Source: Corynebacterium frankenforstense
GTDB lineage: Bacteria > Actinomycetota > Actinomycetes > Mycobacteriales > Mycobacteriaceae
Length of the DNA stretch: 64,000 nt
Assembly: GCF_030211955.1 (NCBI RefSeq)
Contig: NZ_JASODI010000004.1
Span: 90,562 to 154,561 of the forward strand
Direction: 5' to 3'
This document shows positions 55,841 to 64,000 of the stretch, piece after piece. How positions within the stretch are numbered: position 1 is the stretch's first letter; every line of letters starts with the position of its first letter. A program made the position numbers and the translations under genes. The notes beneath the pieces were generated by a model, which was not told the origin of the DNA, did not search any database, and was given only the letters and a program-made list of their open reading frames with translations.

Positions 55841-55882
55841 GTCACACTGCGCACCCGGCCCGGTCTGCATAAGATCGGACCT

Positions 55883-56719
55883 ATGACCAACCTCGTCTCG
55901 ACGTCCCAGCTCAACGAGCTCCTCGCCCGCGGTGCGGCGGTCAGCCTCATCGCCACCTACTGGGGCCCGCACAAGGACGCGGGCTTCACCCGGTTCGCCT
56001 CCGAGCACATCCCCACCTCCGTCTACTGCGACCCGGCCGCCGCGCTCAGCAGCGTGCCGGACTTCCACGTCGGCCGCAACCCGCTGCCGGAGCCGATGCG
56101 CCTGCGCGATTGGATCCAGAACTGGGGCGTCGACGAGGACAGCTACGTCGTCGTCTACGACGAGGGCCGCGGCCTGCTCGCCGCGCGCACCTGGTGGACG
56201 CTGCGCTGGGCCGGCCTGACCAACGTCCGCATCCTGGACGGCGGTCTGGCCAAGTGGCTCTCCGAGGACCGCATGCACATCGCCGGCCCCGGCACCCTGC
56301 CGGGCACCTCGCGCTTCGAGCCGGAGGTCGGCGAGATGCCGGTGCTCAACCTTGAGGAGGTCCGCGAGTTCGACGGGCTGCTCATCGACGCCCGCGAGGC
56401 CGACCGCTGGGCCGGGCGCCGCGAGCTTCTCGACGTGCGCGCCGGGCACATCCCAGGCGCGGTCAACGTGCCGGTGCGCAGCCTGCTCAACGAGGACAAC
56501 ACCTTCCGCAGCCCCGGCGAGCTGCGCGAGATCTTCGGCGCCGTCGGCATCACCGGCCCCGAGGACGCGAAGCGCACCTGCGTCTACTCCGGTTCGGGCA
56601 ACCACTCCGCGCAGCTGCTCGCCGGCATGGAGCTGGCGGGCCTGCCGGGCGCGGCGCACTACATCGGCGGCTGGTCGCAGTGGTCCTACCACGACCTGCC
56701 CATCGAGAGCTCCCTCTAG
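55883..56719 (+). CDS. Two-domain rhodanese, thiosulfate/3-mercaptopyruvate sulfurtransferase
   Basis: A 278-residue tandem rhodanese. The N-terminal, inactive domain has DWIQNWGVDEDSYVVVYDEG and LDGGLAKWLSEDR; the C-terminal domain has DAREADRWAGRR, GHIPGAVNVPVRSLL and the active-site loop CVYSGSGNHSAQL with catalytic Cys near residue 233. It moves sulfane sulfur from thiosulfate or mercaptopyruvate to acceptors such as cyanide or thioredoxin. The active loop does not settle which donor is used. TAAGAT ends 7 nt before the ATG, a leaderless arrangement. Confidence 0.9.
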   Translation: MTNLVSTSQLNELLARGAAVSLIATYWGPHKDAGFTRFASEHIPTSVYCDPAAALSSVPDFHVGRNPLPEPMRLRDWIQNWGVDEDSYVVVYDEGRGLLAARTWWTLRWAGLTNVRILDGGLAKWLSEDRMHIAGPGTLPGTSRFEPEVGEMPVLNLEEVREFDGLLIDAREADRWAGRRELLDVRAGHIPGAVNVPVRSLLNEDNTFRSPGELREIFGAVGITGPEDAKRTCVYSGSGNHSAQLLAGMELAGLPGAAHYIGGWSQWSYHDLPIESSL

Positions 56720-56778
56720 ACGGATCCCCGGCCCCGCCCGCCCGCGTGGCCGGGCGCGGTGACGATAGGCTCTAGAGC

Positions 56779-58125
56779 GTGATTCCGACTCTGCTCTTCC
56801 TGCTCGCCGCCCTCGCGCTGCTTGCCGCCCTGGCGTTGTGGAGCCTCGATTCCCGACGCCGCGGTGGTTCCACGGGCGCGCCCGACGCCCGCCCGGAGGC
56901 GGACGCGGCGGCCCCGGCGCCCGAGCCGGCGCCTGACGCCGAGCGGGAGGCCGGGCAGGCCCCCGAGGCTGAGACCGAACCCGAGCGGGAGCCTGCGCCT
57001 GAGCCGGTGGACGAGGAGCCGCTCGACGTCGAGGTCGTCGAGGAGCCCGAGACCCCGGAGGCCGCAGCGTCCGCCGCCGCGCCGGTGAACGCAGCCGAGC
57101 CGGAACCCGGACCCGAGGCTGAGCCCGAACCCGAGCCCACCCCCGAGCCGGAGCCCACCCCGCAGCGCCGCGGCGGGCTGCACCTGCCGGGCGCGCTGCG
57201 CCGCGAGCGCCGCGCCTGGGCCGAGGAGAACGGCTTCAGCTTCGCGCGCGCCGACGAGTACCTGACCGACGAGTGGTCCCGCGGGGCCGCCGCGGCCGGG
57301 GCACCCGCCCGCGACGTCGTCAGCGGCACCTTCGCCGACGAGGTCGGCGCCGAGCACGAGTTCCATCTGCTGGACCTCGGCCGCAGCCCGGTGCTCGCCG
57401 TGCGCCGCGGCGCGGCCTCCCCGGTCGTGGTGGACATGCGCCGCGCCGGCTCCGTCGGCGAGGAGTCCTCGGACCTGGTGGACGTCACCGAGGCCGCCGG
57501 CTTCACCGTGCATGCCTCCGACCAGGGTGCGGCCGCCCGCTTCCTCGACGCCCGCGTCGGGCGGGCGCTTTCCGCCATGCCCTCGGCCGTGACCGCCGCC
57601 TGGTGCGAGTCGAGCTGGACGCTCGCCGAGCTCGCCCGCGGCACCCGCGTCGAGGAGGCCGAGGCGGCCCTCGCCCCGCTGTGCCTGCTCTCCGACGCCG
57701 CGCGCGTGCTGCCGCCGCGCGGCGCGGGCGTTCCCCTGGACACCGACGGGCTGGACCCGAGCCGGACCACCCCGCCGCCGCACGAGCCCGAGGCCGGCGC
57801 CCGCGAGCCCGAGCACGCTCCGGAGGCCCCGGAGAACCCGGTGGCCCGCCCCGAGGAGCCGCTCGAGATGCCCTCCCGGGCGCGCGCCCAGGCCCACGGC
57901 GTCGTCGAGCCGCGCGCGCTCGGCGGCGACGAGGTCGACGCCATCGCCGAAGGCGGGCATACCGGCGAGGCCACCGATGACCATCAGGGCACCCGCGTGG
58001 TGCGCCGCGGCTCGATGGGCTCGTCGATCTTCGACGACCTGACCGCCGAGCTCGGCCACGACCCGCTCGCCGAGGGCGGCGCCGAGGGGGAGGAGACGGC
58101 CCGGGGCGACGACGCGGGGCGCTAG
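56779..58125 (+). CDS. Single-pass membrane protein with Pro/Glu-rich linker, unknown
   Basis: A 448-residue protein: N-terminal transmembrane helix (IPTLLFLLAALALLAALALW), a long linker of Pro-Glu and Pro-Ala repeats (about 35-130), a conserved-looking globular domain (about 132-330, starting LHLPGALRRERRAWAEENGF), and a disordered tail ending GSSIFDDLTAELGHDPLAEG. The globular domain is probably cytoplasmic. Homologues appear confined to corynebacteria as far as I recall; no activity known. GTG at 56779 is 7 nt after TAGGCT (leaderless). The pyrE -10 box overlaps its stop codon. Confidence 0.75.
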   Translation: MIPTLLFLLAALALLAALALWSLDSRRRGGSTGAPDARPEADAAAPAPEPAPDAEREAGQAPEAETEPEREPAPEPVDEEPLDVEVVEEPETPEAAASAAAPVNAAEPEPGPEAEPEPEPTPEPEPTPQRRGGLHLPGALRRERRAWAEENGFSFARADEYLTDEWSRGAAAAGAPARDVVSGTFADEVGAEHEFHLLDLGRSPVLAVRRGAASPVVVDMRRAGSVGEESSDLVDVTEAAGFTVHASDQGAAARFLDARVGRALSAMPSAVTAAWCESSWTLAELARGTRVEEAEAALAPLCLLSDAARVLPPRGAGVPLDTDGLDPSRTTPPPHEPEAGAREPEHAPEAPENPVARPEEPLEMPSRARAQAHGVVEPRALGGDEVDAIAEGGHTGEATDDHQGTRVVRRGSMGSSIFDDLTAELGHDPLAEGGAEGEETARGDDAGR

Positions 58126-58136
58126 ACTTTCTGGCT

Positions 58137-58691
58137 ATGAGCATCAGCGACGTCGCCATCTCCGATCTCGACCGCCTGGCCGAACTCGTCCGCGAACTCG
58201 CGGTCGTGCGCGGCAAGGTCATCCTCTCCTCCGGCCGCGAGGCCGACTACTACGTCGACCTGCGCCGGGCGACGCTGCACCACGAGGCCGCCCCGTTGAT
58301 CGGCAAGCTGCTGCGCCAGCTGACCTCTGACCTGGACTTCGACGCCGTCGGCGGCCTCACCCTGGGCGCCGACCCGGTGGGCACCGCCGTCCTGCACGCC
58401 GAGGGCCGGCCGATCGACTCCTTTGTGGTGCGCAAGGAGGCCAAGAAGCACGGCATGCAGCGCCGCATCGAGGGCCCCGACGTCGCCGGCCGCAAGGTGC
58501 TGGTCGTCGAGGACACCACCACCACCGGCAACTCGCCGCTGACGGCCGTCAAGGCGCTGCGCGAGGCCGGTGCCGAGGTCGTCGCCGTGGCCACGGTCGT
58601 CGACCGGGAGACGGGCGCGGACAAGGTCATCGCGGACGCGGGCCTGGAGTACCGCCACCTGCTGGGCCTGGCCGACCTTGGACTCGAGTAA
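58137..58691 (+). CDS. pyrE: Orotate phosphoribosyltransferase
   Basis: A 184-residue type I phosphoribosyltransferase with VILSSGREADYYVDLRRATL at the start, FVVRKEAKKHGMQRRIEGP in the mobile loop and the PRPP-binding motif VLVVEDTTTTGNSPLTAV. It makes orotidine 5'-phosphate in pyrimidine synthesis. ATG at 58137 has no ribosome binding site; TAGACT, made partly of the preceding gene's TAG stop, ends 8 nt upstream, so the mRNA is probably leaderless. Confidence 0.96.
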   Translation: MSISDVAISDLDRLAELVRELAVVRGKVILSSGREADYYVDLRRATLHHEAAPLIGKLLRQLTSDLDFDAVGGLTLGADPVGTAVLHAEGRPIDSFVVRKEAKKHGMQRRIEGPDVAGRKVLVVEDTTTTGNSPLTAVKALREAGAEVVAVATVVDRETGADKVIADAGLEYRHLLGLADLGLE

Positions 58692-59349
58692 CAGAGCCCC
58701 CGGCCCCACCGAGTGGAACGAGGGTCGCCACGGTGTCGGCCCCTGGGCCGAGGAACACCCCGGCGAGCCCGTCCCCGACGACGCGCGCCTGGACCCGGAG
58801 CTCCTGGCCGTCGGCGACCGGCGCAACGTCGTCGACGCCTACCGCTACTGGCGCCGCGAGGCGATCGTGGCGGACATCGACCGCCGCCGCCACCCGCTGC
58901 ACGTGGCCATCGAGAACTTCGAGAACGACGCCAACATCGGCACGGTGGTGCGCACCGCCAACGCCTTCGCCGTCGACACCGTCCACATCGTCGGCCGGCG
59001 CCGCTGGAACCGGCGCGGGGCGATGGTCACCGACCGCTACCAGCACCTGATGCACCACGACACGGTCGCGGACCTGATGGACTGGGCCGCAGGGGAGGAC
59101 CTGACGGTGGTCGCGGTGGACAACACCCCGGGCAGCGTGCCCCTGGAGACCGCCGAGCTGCCGCGGCGCTGCCTGCTGCTCTTCGGTCAGGAGGGCCCCG
59201 GGGTCACCGAGTCCGCTCAGAAGGCGGCGCAGATGACCTGCTCGATCGCGCAGTTCGGCTCGACGCGCTCGATCAACGTCGGAGTGGCCGCGGGCATCGC
59301 GATGCACGCCTGGGTGCGCCGGCACGCGGATCTTTCCGCCGCGTGGTGA
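58678..59349 (+). CDS. SpoU/TrmH-family RNA 2'-O-methyltransferase
   Basis: About 223 residues. The SPOUT knot motifs are AIENFENDANIGTVVRTANA (motif 1), LLLFGQEGPGVTESAQKAA (motif 2) and IAQFGSTRSINVGVAAGIAM (motif 3). It methylates a ribose 2'-hydroxyl in tRNA or rRNA with S-adenosylmethionine; the target nucleotide is unknown. No ATG precedes the conserved region in frame; TTG at 58678 overlaps the end of pyrE by 14 nt and is the likeliest start, giving translational coupling. Confidence 0.85.
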   Translation: MDSSNRAPGPTEWNEGRHGVGPWAEEHPGEPVPDDARLDPELLAVGDRRNVVDAYRYWRREAIVADIDRRRHPLHVAIENFENDANIGTVVRTANAFAVDTVHIVGRRRWNRRGAMVTDRYQHLMHHDTVADLMDWAAGEDLTVVAVDNTPGSVPLETAELPRRCLLLFGQEGPGVTESAQKAAQMTCSIAQFGSTRSINVGVAAGIAMHAWVRRHADLSAAW

Positions 59350-59438
59350 GCACTACCCACCGTGGGCGCTAATATGTGACGGGACGACAACCACGACCGC
59401 GCGGGCGCGCGGCGAGCTGGAAGCACAGGACGGGAGAC

Positions 59439-60668
59439 GTGGCGGAGACCACCGGTACAGAGCACGCGGCCTCGGAGAAGTGGGCGCACCGCGCCGACCT
59501 CGCGGAGAACGCCATCAACGAGCGCCACGCGTCGAAGCTGTGGGGCCTGCCGCGCACGAACCTCGCCGTCACCGCCTGGCCGCCGACGACCAAGGAGTCG
59601 CTGTTCGTGCGCTGGCACTACTGGTGGCAGGCGCACTACCTGGACTGCCTGATCGACGCCTTCGAGCGCCGCGGCACCAAGACCCGCCGGGCGCGGGTGC
59701 GCCACACGGTGCGGGGCATCCGCATCCGCAACGGCGGGAAGCTGACCCGCAACCGCTACTACGACGACCGCGCGTGGCTCTCGCTGGCTCTGGGGCGTAT
59801 CAACGAGCACACCGGGCGGGGCACCAAGAAGCAGACCCGGGACCTCGAACAGGCGATTCTGGCGGGCATCGACGGGCTGACCGGCGTGCTGCCCTGGCGG
59901 GTGGGGGAGACCTTCTACAACGTGCCCTCCAACGGCCCGGCGGCGATCATGATGGCGCGCACCGGGCGCCTCGACCAGGCCATCGCCGTGGTCTACTGGG
60001 TCATGGAGAACCTGATCAACGACGACGGCCTGGTCATGGACGGCCTGAGGATGCGTATGCACGGCCCCGAGCTGGTGCGCGACATCCACCCCTACTGCCA
60101 GGGCGTGATGCTGGGTGCGTGCCTCGAGATCGCCCTGGCGCTGCGCGAGCGCGCCGGCTTCAGCGCCGACGAGTCGATCTCCGGCTGGGCGGACGCGGAC
60201 CGGGTGGATGACGCGATGCCCTACATCACCTTCGTGCGCTCGCTGGTGCACGCGCTGGCCCTGGAGATGGCCACGCCGCAGGGCGTGATCGACTGGGACA
60301 CCGGCGACGGCGACGGTGGGCTGTTCAAGGGGATCCTGGCGCGCTACCTCGCGGACGTGGCCGTGCGCCTGCCGGCGGATAGCCCGGCGAACCGGGCGAC
60401 GAAGAAGATCGCGCGCCGACTGGTGTTCAACTCCGCCGACAGCGTCTGGAACCACCGCCTCGAGGTCGACGGCCTGCCCGTCTTCGCCACGGACTGGACC
60501 GACGACGCCCGCCTGCCGCACAACTTCGGGCTGGGCCCGCACTCGCTGGCCGAGCACACGGGCATGGTGCGCATCGCCGAGCGGGACCTTTCGGTGCAGC
60601 TTTCGGGCTGGATGCTCATGGAGGCCGCCGCGCGCATCGAGCTGCAGGGCACGCAGGCTGCGGCCTAG
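59439..60668 (+). CDS. Glycoside hydrolase family 76-like protein (alpha-1,6-mannanase type)
   Basis: About 409 residues of an alpha/alpha barrel. The paired aspartates of GH76 are in RYYDDRAWLSLALGRIN (near 107-113); GETFYNVPSNGPAAIMMART, LVMDGLRMRMHGPELV and FKGILARYLADVAV are further conserved-looking segments. Family members cleave alpha-1,6-mannan, which occurs in corynebacterial lipomannan. There is no signal peptide or membrane helix, so it seems cytoplasmic. GTG at 59439 is chosen with GGGAGA upstream; a TAATAT -10 at 59370-59375 would give a leader of about 55 nt. Confidence 0.83.
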   Translation: MAETTGTEHAASEKWAHRADLAENAINERHASKLWGLPRTNLAVTAWPPTTKESLFVRWHYWWQAHYLDCLIDAFERRGTKTRRARVRHTVRGIRIRNGGKLTRNRYYDDRAWLSLALGRINEHTGRGTKKQTRDLEQAILAGIDGLTGVLPWRVGETFYNVPSNGPAAIMMARTGRLDQAIAVVYWVMENLINDDGLVMDGLRMRMHGPELVRDIHPYCQGVMLGACLEIALALRERAGFSADESISGWADADRVDDAMPYITFVRSLVHALALEMATPQGVIDWDTGDGDGGLFKGILARYLADVAVRLPADSPANRATKKIARRLVFNSADSVWNHRLEVDGLPVFATDWTDDARLPHNFGLGPHSLAEHTGMVRIAERDLSVQLSGWMLMEAAARIELQGTQAAA

Positions 60669-61134
60669 GTGGGGCTCGGGGGCCGGGGGTTGTAGATTCG
60701 GCCATCCGAAAGGTTGACCGCGGATCGGGGGAATTAGCCGAGAAATTCAGAATGGTTCCCGGCTGTGAGGAATATTACTGAATGGGTTTCAATCTGTGGG
60801 GAACCTGTCAAGGGGGTGTTGAGGTTCTGTATCGCGAAAAGGGGTGTGACCTGTACCTTTCGGTGCGAATATGCATATAAGACGGTCAAATTGATAGGCC
60901 TGTGCTCTGGACTTATGTGTATACATACGCGCAGATTGAGGCATGGGGCCTATTTTGAGGTCATTACACAAGCTGGTGGCCGTGGAGGAGCCTGAAAAAG
61001 CATCTAAGGTGAGTTCAGGCGGCGTCCAAGATTTACCCAGCTGCACGTAACCGTCCCGCTGGCGTCCGGTCGCCCCTGTCTTGTAGGACCGGCCCCTCGA
61101 TGAGGTGCCGGACGTCTTGGAAGGAACAAGTTCC
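60669..61134. other. 466-bp A+T-richer intergenic region before the surface protein gene
   Basis: No protein gene is supported. The stretch 60740-60990 is clearly richer in A+T than the rest of the window and includes TATAAG and GTATAC words that could hold promoters. A hairpin (61089-61111) stands just before the ribosome binding site of the next gene. Confidence 0.55.
61089..61111 (+). promoter_or_regulatory. Leader hairpin before the surface protein gene
   Basis: CCGGCCCCTC and GAGGTGCCGG pair over 10 positions with one mismatch and a 3-nt loop, ending 24 nt before the TTG start. It may affect translation or mRNA stability; no U tract follows. Confidence 0.4.
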
Positions 61135-64000
61135 TTGAACAGCTCACAGATTATTTTCCGGCGGGGAGGGGGCTCTCGGCGCAACGCCGTCGAGGGTCTG
61201 AGCCTCAAGCGCCGGATCCGTATCCTGGTCGCCGCCGGTGCGGCGTCCGCTCTGGCCGTCACGGGCTCTGTTGTTGTGCCGCAGGGCACCGGTATCGTGC
61301 CGGCCGCTGTGGCGCAGGAGAGCGACGCCTCAAACGAAAATGCTGATGCGAGCGACGACAACAATCCGGCAGAATCTCACGATGGTGCTGCAGTTGCCAG
61401 GGGGGAAATGGCTCCGACGGCCGTATCCCCCAAGGGGCTGACCAAAAAGTTCCCAAAGGCGACCAATTGGAATGGTTCTCCGGCTGCCTACTTGCCCGAT
61501 GCCACTGACCCGATCGATGCCGACGTCATTGCAGATGGCTCCATTAAGAACACTGACAATTTCGTCTCGGGTGCGGCTGGTCAGGGGACGTACTCGGGTC
61601 GTCTGTTCTTGGATAATGGTGGCTCCTACGACACGACAACCAACTCGGCTGCAAGGTTGGATGGCGTCACGGTCTATATGCAATGGATGGATCAGGATTC
61701 TCCGGCGAGTCCCGTCTTCAAAGCGAAGACGCATACGCTTCCTGGTGTTAACGGGGGCAAAGGGACGTTCGGCTTCGGACATCTGAACTGGGTGGACGCG
61801 AACGGTGTCCTTCATGTTTTCCATCCGTCGAGCCTGATCGGTGATGTGCGGGTCAAGGTGTGGGTTGCTCCGAACCAGGCTGGTCCCGCTGGCGGCGAGT
61901 TGCGAACTCTGCGGCAATCTCCAGGTAAGAGTGTGGCGTTCAGAAACCCTGGACGTGACGGGTATTTCGGTACTTTCGTTACTGAAGAGCGCTCGATTCA
62001 GAGGGGCGGGATATTCGCTTATGAAGCTCCGGAAGAGCAGAATCTCGAATATCTGACTCGGCCGCGAGGTGAGTGGAAGTCTGATAATGCGGGACCGCGT
62101 CCGACGCCTTCGAACCCCGAATCTGGCGGAGGTAACGGCCGTAACATGGTCAGCGGTAAGGTTTGGTGGGAGTCGAAGGAGCCCGATGTCAATGCAGCTT
62201 TCCCGTCCTCCGTTAACGAGAGTGTTGCTAGCGGTAACCGGGTGGTTATGTCTGTCCTGACTCCGGAGGGGCTTGCAGCCCTGCGGAGCACGCAGTCAAT
62301 GCCTATCGCCCAGCGTGCGCAGGCGCAGAGGGAGATTCTGGAGGGCAATAAGGACTACATTGCCGAGACGGTGGTCGCACCAATTGACGGCGACTCGGGT
62401 CGGTACACCGTGCGCTTCAAGTCGATTCCGGGAGCTGATTCGCTCTACGGCTTCGTTGTGGGCCCGAATGACGAGATTTTGGCGTCGTATTCGCCCTGGG
62501 GCACTCCGGCGTTCTATGACCCGAACGATGGCCCTCACACTTCGGCGTTCTGGCAGGCCCCACGAAATTCGCTCTACAATGTGCATTTCGCTGTTGTCCC
62601 GAATCCCGACGAGGCCAAGCTCACGATCGACCACGATACGGGCGAAAATCCCGCCAAGCGGGGTGAGGCCGTCACTCCAACGGTGCAGTCGACGATCTAC
62701 CCGGGGCAGAACTACGCGATCCAGTGGGTGGATCCGACTGGCAAGAACATCGGTGACCCGTGCGCGTTTTCCGCGGCTGGGACCATCGGGGATTGTGCTT
62801 TCAAGGTCCCTGATGGTGCAAAAAACGGTGAAATTTATCAGTCGCGTTTGCTGATCAACGGTGACATTGTTGATGCTAAGGCGTTCCGGGTTTTGGTCGA
62901 CTACGAGCCGACCTACGAGGACACCGAAATCAGCGCTGGCGAGACCAAGGAGGTGCTGCCCGCCTACGCAAAGGACGACGCCTCCGATGAAGAAAAGGTC
63001 CGGGTCACCCCTGGAAAGAATGTCGCAGCGTATGCGCTTCCGGAGGATTACAAGGCGCCGGAGGGGTACACGGTTTCTGTGGATCCCAAGACTGGCAAGG
63101 TGACTGTCAAGGCGCCGGATGAGCTTGGGGCGGACACCGCTACCGACTTCGAGGTTCCCGTCGAAATCACGTATTCGGATGGCGCCAAGAAGGATGTTGT
63201 GAAGGCCAAGTTCAGCTGGGTCGATATGACCACAGCTGAGGTCAACAATGAACCGGTGACCGTTGTCGAGGGGCAGGAATCGGCTCCGTTCGACACCGCT
63301 AAGGATGTTCCGGAAAATGGCAGGGTCGAGAGCACGGGTCTGCCGGCTGGTCTGGAGATTGAGGATCCTGCTACCGGTAAGGTCACCGGCACCCCGGAGA
63401 AGCTGAAGGACTGGGGTGAGGACGAGGAGTCCCGCGATGTCCCCGTTATGGTGACGATCAAGGACGAGAACGACAAGGTTGTTGCTGGTCCGGAAGAGAA
63501 GATCATCACTGTTCAGCGTGACACCGACAAGGACGGTAAGCCGGACGTCACTGATGAGGATGACGACGACGACGGTTACACCGACGAGCAGGAGAAGGAG
63601 AAGGGTTCTGATCCCAAGGATTCGAACTCGATTCCTGCCACGGTGATTGACCCGGTTGAGGGTGTGGAGATCACCAACGGTGATCAGACTGTCGTCGAGG
63701 GTAACCCGATCGAGGACGTCACGATCACGCCGGCCGACAAGGACGCGAAGGTCACTGTCGATGAGAAGGATCTGCCGAAGGGCGTTGACTTCGATCCTGA
63801 GTCCAACAAGATTTCCGGTACTCCGGAGGTCAATGATTGGGGTAAGGACGAAGAGGAGCGTGACTTCGAGATCTCGGTGACCGTCGAGAACCCGGATGGT
63901 TCGAAGAAGACCGAGAAGGTCACCATCACTGTTCAGCGTGACACCGACAAGGACGGTAAGCCGGACGTCACTGATGAGGATGACGACGACGACGGTTACA
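61135..64000 (+). CDS. Large secreted repeat-containing surface protein (adhesin-like), 5' part
   Basis: An open frame of 955 codons runs off the window. TTG at 61135 follows GAAGGA by 8 nt and gives a long signal region: SRRNAVEGLSLKRRIRILVA then GAASALAVTGSVVVP and a VAQE cleavage site. Residues of about 50-620 form a non-repetitive head with few cysteines; from about 620 Ig-like, Rib/YPDG-type repeats begin (GLPAGLEIEDPATGKVTGTP, KVTITVQRDTDKDGKPDVTD) with calcium-binding DTDKDGKPDVTDEDDDDDGY stretches. This is the plan of cell-wall-anchored adhesins; an LPXTG end is expected beyond the window. Codon use (GAT, GGT, AAT, GCT) differs from neighbours. Confidence 0.82.
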   Translation, partial: MNSSQIIFRRGGGSRRNAVEGLSLKRRIRILVAAGAASALAVTGSVVVPQGTGIVPAAVAQESDASNENADASDDNNPAESHDGAAVARGEMAPTAVSPKGLTKKFPKATNWNGSPAAYLPDATDPIDADVIADGSIKNTDNFVSGAAGQGTYSGRLFLDNGGSYDTTTNSAARLDGVTVYMQWMDQDSPASPVFKAKTHTLPGVNGGKGTFGFGHLNWVDANGVLHVFHPSSLIGDVRVKVWVAPNQAGPAGGELRTLRQSPGKSVAFRNPGRDGYFGTFVTEERSIQRGGIFAYEAPEEQNLEYLTRPRGEWKSDNAGPRPTPSNPESGGGNGRNMVSGKVWWESKEPDVNAAFPSSVNESVASGNRVVMSVLTPEGLAALRSTQSMPIAQRAQAQREILEGNKDYIAETVVAPIDGDSGRYTVRFKSIPGADSLYGFVVGPNDEILASYSPWGTPAFYDPNDGPHTSAFWQAPRNSLYNVHFAVVPNPDEAKLTIDHDTGENPAKRGEAVTPTVQSTIYPGQNYAIQWVDPTGKNIGDPCAFSAAGTIGDCAFKVPDGAKNGEIYQSRLLINGDIVDAKAFRVLVDYEPTYEDTEISAGETKEVLPAYAKDDASDEEKVRVTPGKNVAAYALPEDYKAPEGYTVSVDPKTGKVTVKAPDELGADTATDFEVPVEITYSDGAKKDVVKAKFSWVDMTTAEVNNEPVTVVEGQESAPFDTAKDVPENGRVESTGLPAGLEIEDPATGKVTGTPEKLKDWGEDEESRDVPVMVTIKDENDKVVAGPEEKIITVQRDTDKDGKPDVTDEDDDDDGYTDEQEKEKGSDPKDSNSIPATVIDPVEGVEITNGDQTVVEGNPIEDVTITPADKDAKVTVDEKDLPKGVDFDPESNKISGTPEVNDWGKDEEERDFEISVTVENPDGSKKTEKVTITVQRDTDKDGKPDVTDEDDDDDGY
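63504..64000 (+). repeat. Direct repeat with 420-bp period in the surface protein gene
   Basis: The 77 bp at 63504-63580 recur identically at 63924-64000, where the window ends. They encode the end of one Ig-like unit and the acidic calcium-binding segment. The full repeat array lies outside the window. Confidence 0.9.

Noticed and set aside
60763-60778. TGTGAGGAATATTACT as a GlxR (CRP-type) site
   Set aside because: The left half fits TGTGA but the right half matches only 3 of 5 bases.

Overview
The window is chromosomal DNA from a high-GC (about two thirds G+C by eye) mycolate-type actinobacterium, almost certainly a Corynebacterium. Pointers are an AftD-type arabinofuranosyltransferase, a sulfate-assimilation cluster in the order cysI-cysX-cysH-cysD-cysN-cysY-cysZ known from C. 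glutamicum with McbR-like boxes, HspR/HAIR control of chaperone genes, a GH76 mannanase-like protein, and many start codons lying about 7 nt after a TANNNT -10 box with no ribosome binding site (leaderless mRNAs). All calls come from reading the sequence and from family knowledge; no database search was run.

Layout. 1-6 kb: envelope genes (aftD fragment, DUF2613, Usp, GH3 lipoprotein, VanW protein). 6-14.5 kb: Q/P-repeat membrane protein, an unknown protein, tRNA-Gly(CCC), dcd, ugd, DUF1992, glpQ-like lipoprotein, alaT-like aminotransferase, DUF1707 protein. 14.7-25 kb: a large FAD/Fe-S dehydrogenase, a shrunken fpr-like gene, then the cys operon. 25-31 kb: ArsR regulator, hsp20, and a GntR-controlled kinase/dehydrogenase/permease operon resembling four-carbon sugar-acid catabolism. 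31-32.7 kb: DJ-1 protein, nucleosidase, then about 690 bp without a convincing intact gene, carrying four copies of a 17-bp interrupted palindrome. 32.7-42.2 kb: AI-2E-family permease, putA, and dnaK-grpE-dnaJ-hspR. 42-51.7 kb: DUF1023-like hydrolase with a small WXG-like partner, nitrilase-family enzyme, globin-like flavoprotein, luciferase-like oxidoreductase, a decayed flavoprotein gene, GltS-type carrier, MFS exporter, an unknown protein, and an SDR. 52-64 kb: clpB, CAP-domain protein, rhodanese, an unknown membrane protein, pyrE, a SpoU methyltransferase, GH76 protein, and the first 2.9 kb of a repeat-containing surface protein running off the end.

How the genes work together. The stress genes form a visible circuit: HspR is encoded at the end of the dnaK cluster and HAIR elements lie upstream of dnaK, clpB and, in weak form, hsp20; dnaK and clpB also show SigH-type GGAAC/GGAAT...GTT promoters. 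The cys cluster encodes sulfate uptake, activation, APS/PAPS reduction, sulfite reduction and a probable siroheme chelatase. The ferredoxin reductase that sits next to cysI in C. glutamicum survives here only as a 153-residue derivative. The sugar-acid operon has its own repressor and matching palindromes but lacks the isomerase and decarboxylase of the classical pathway.
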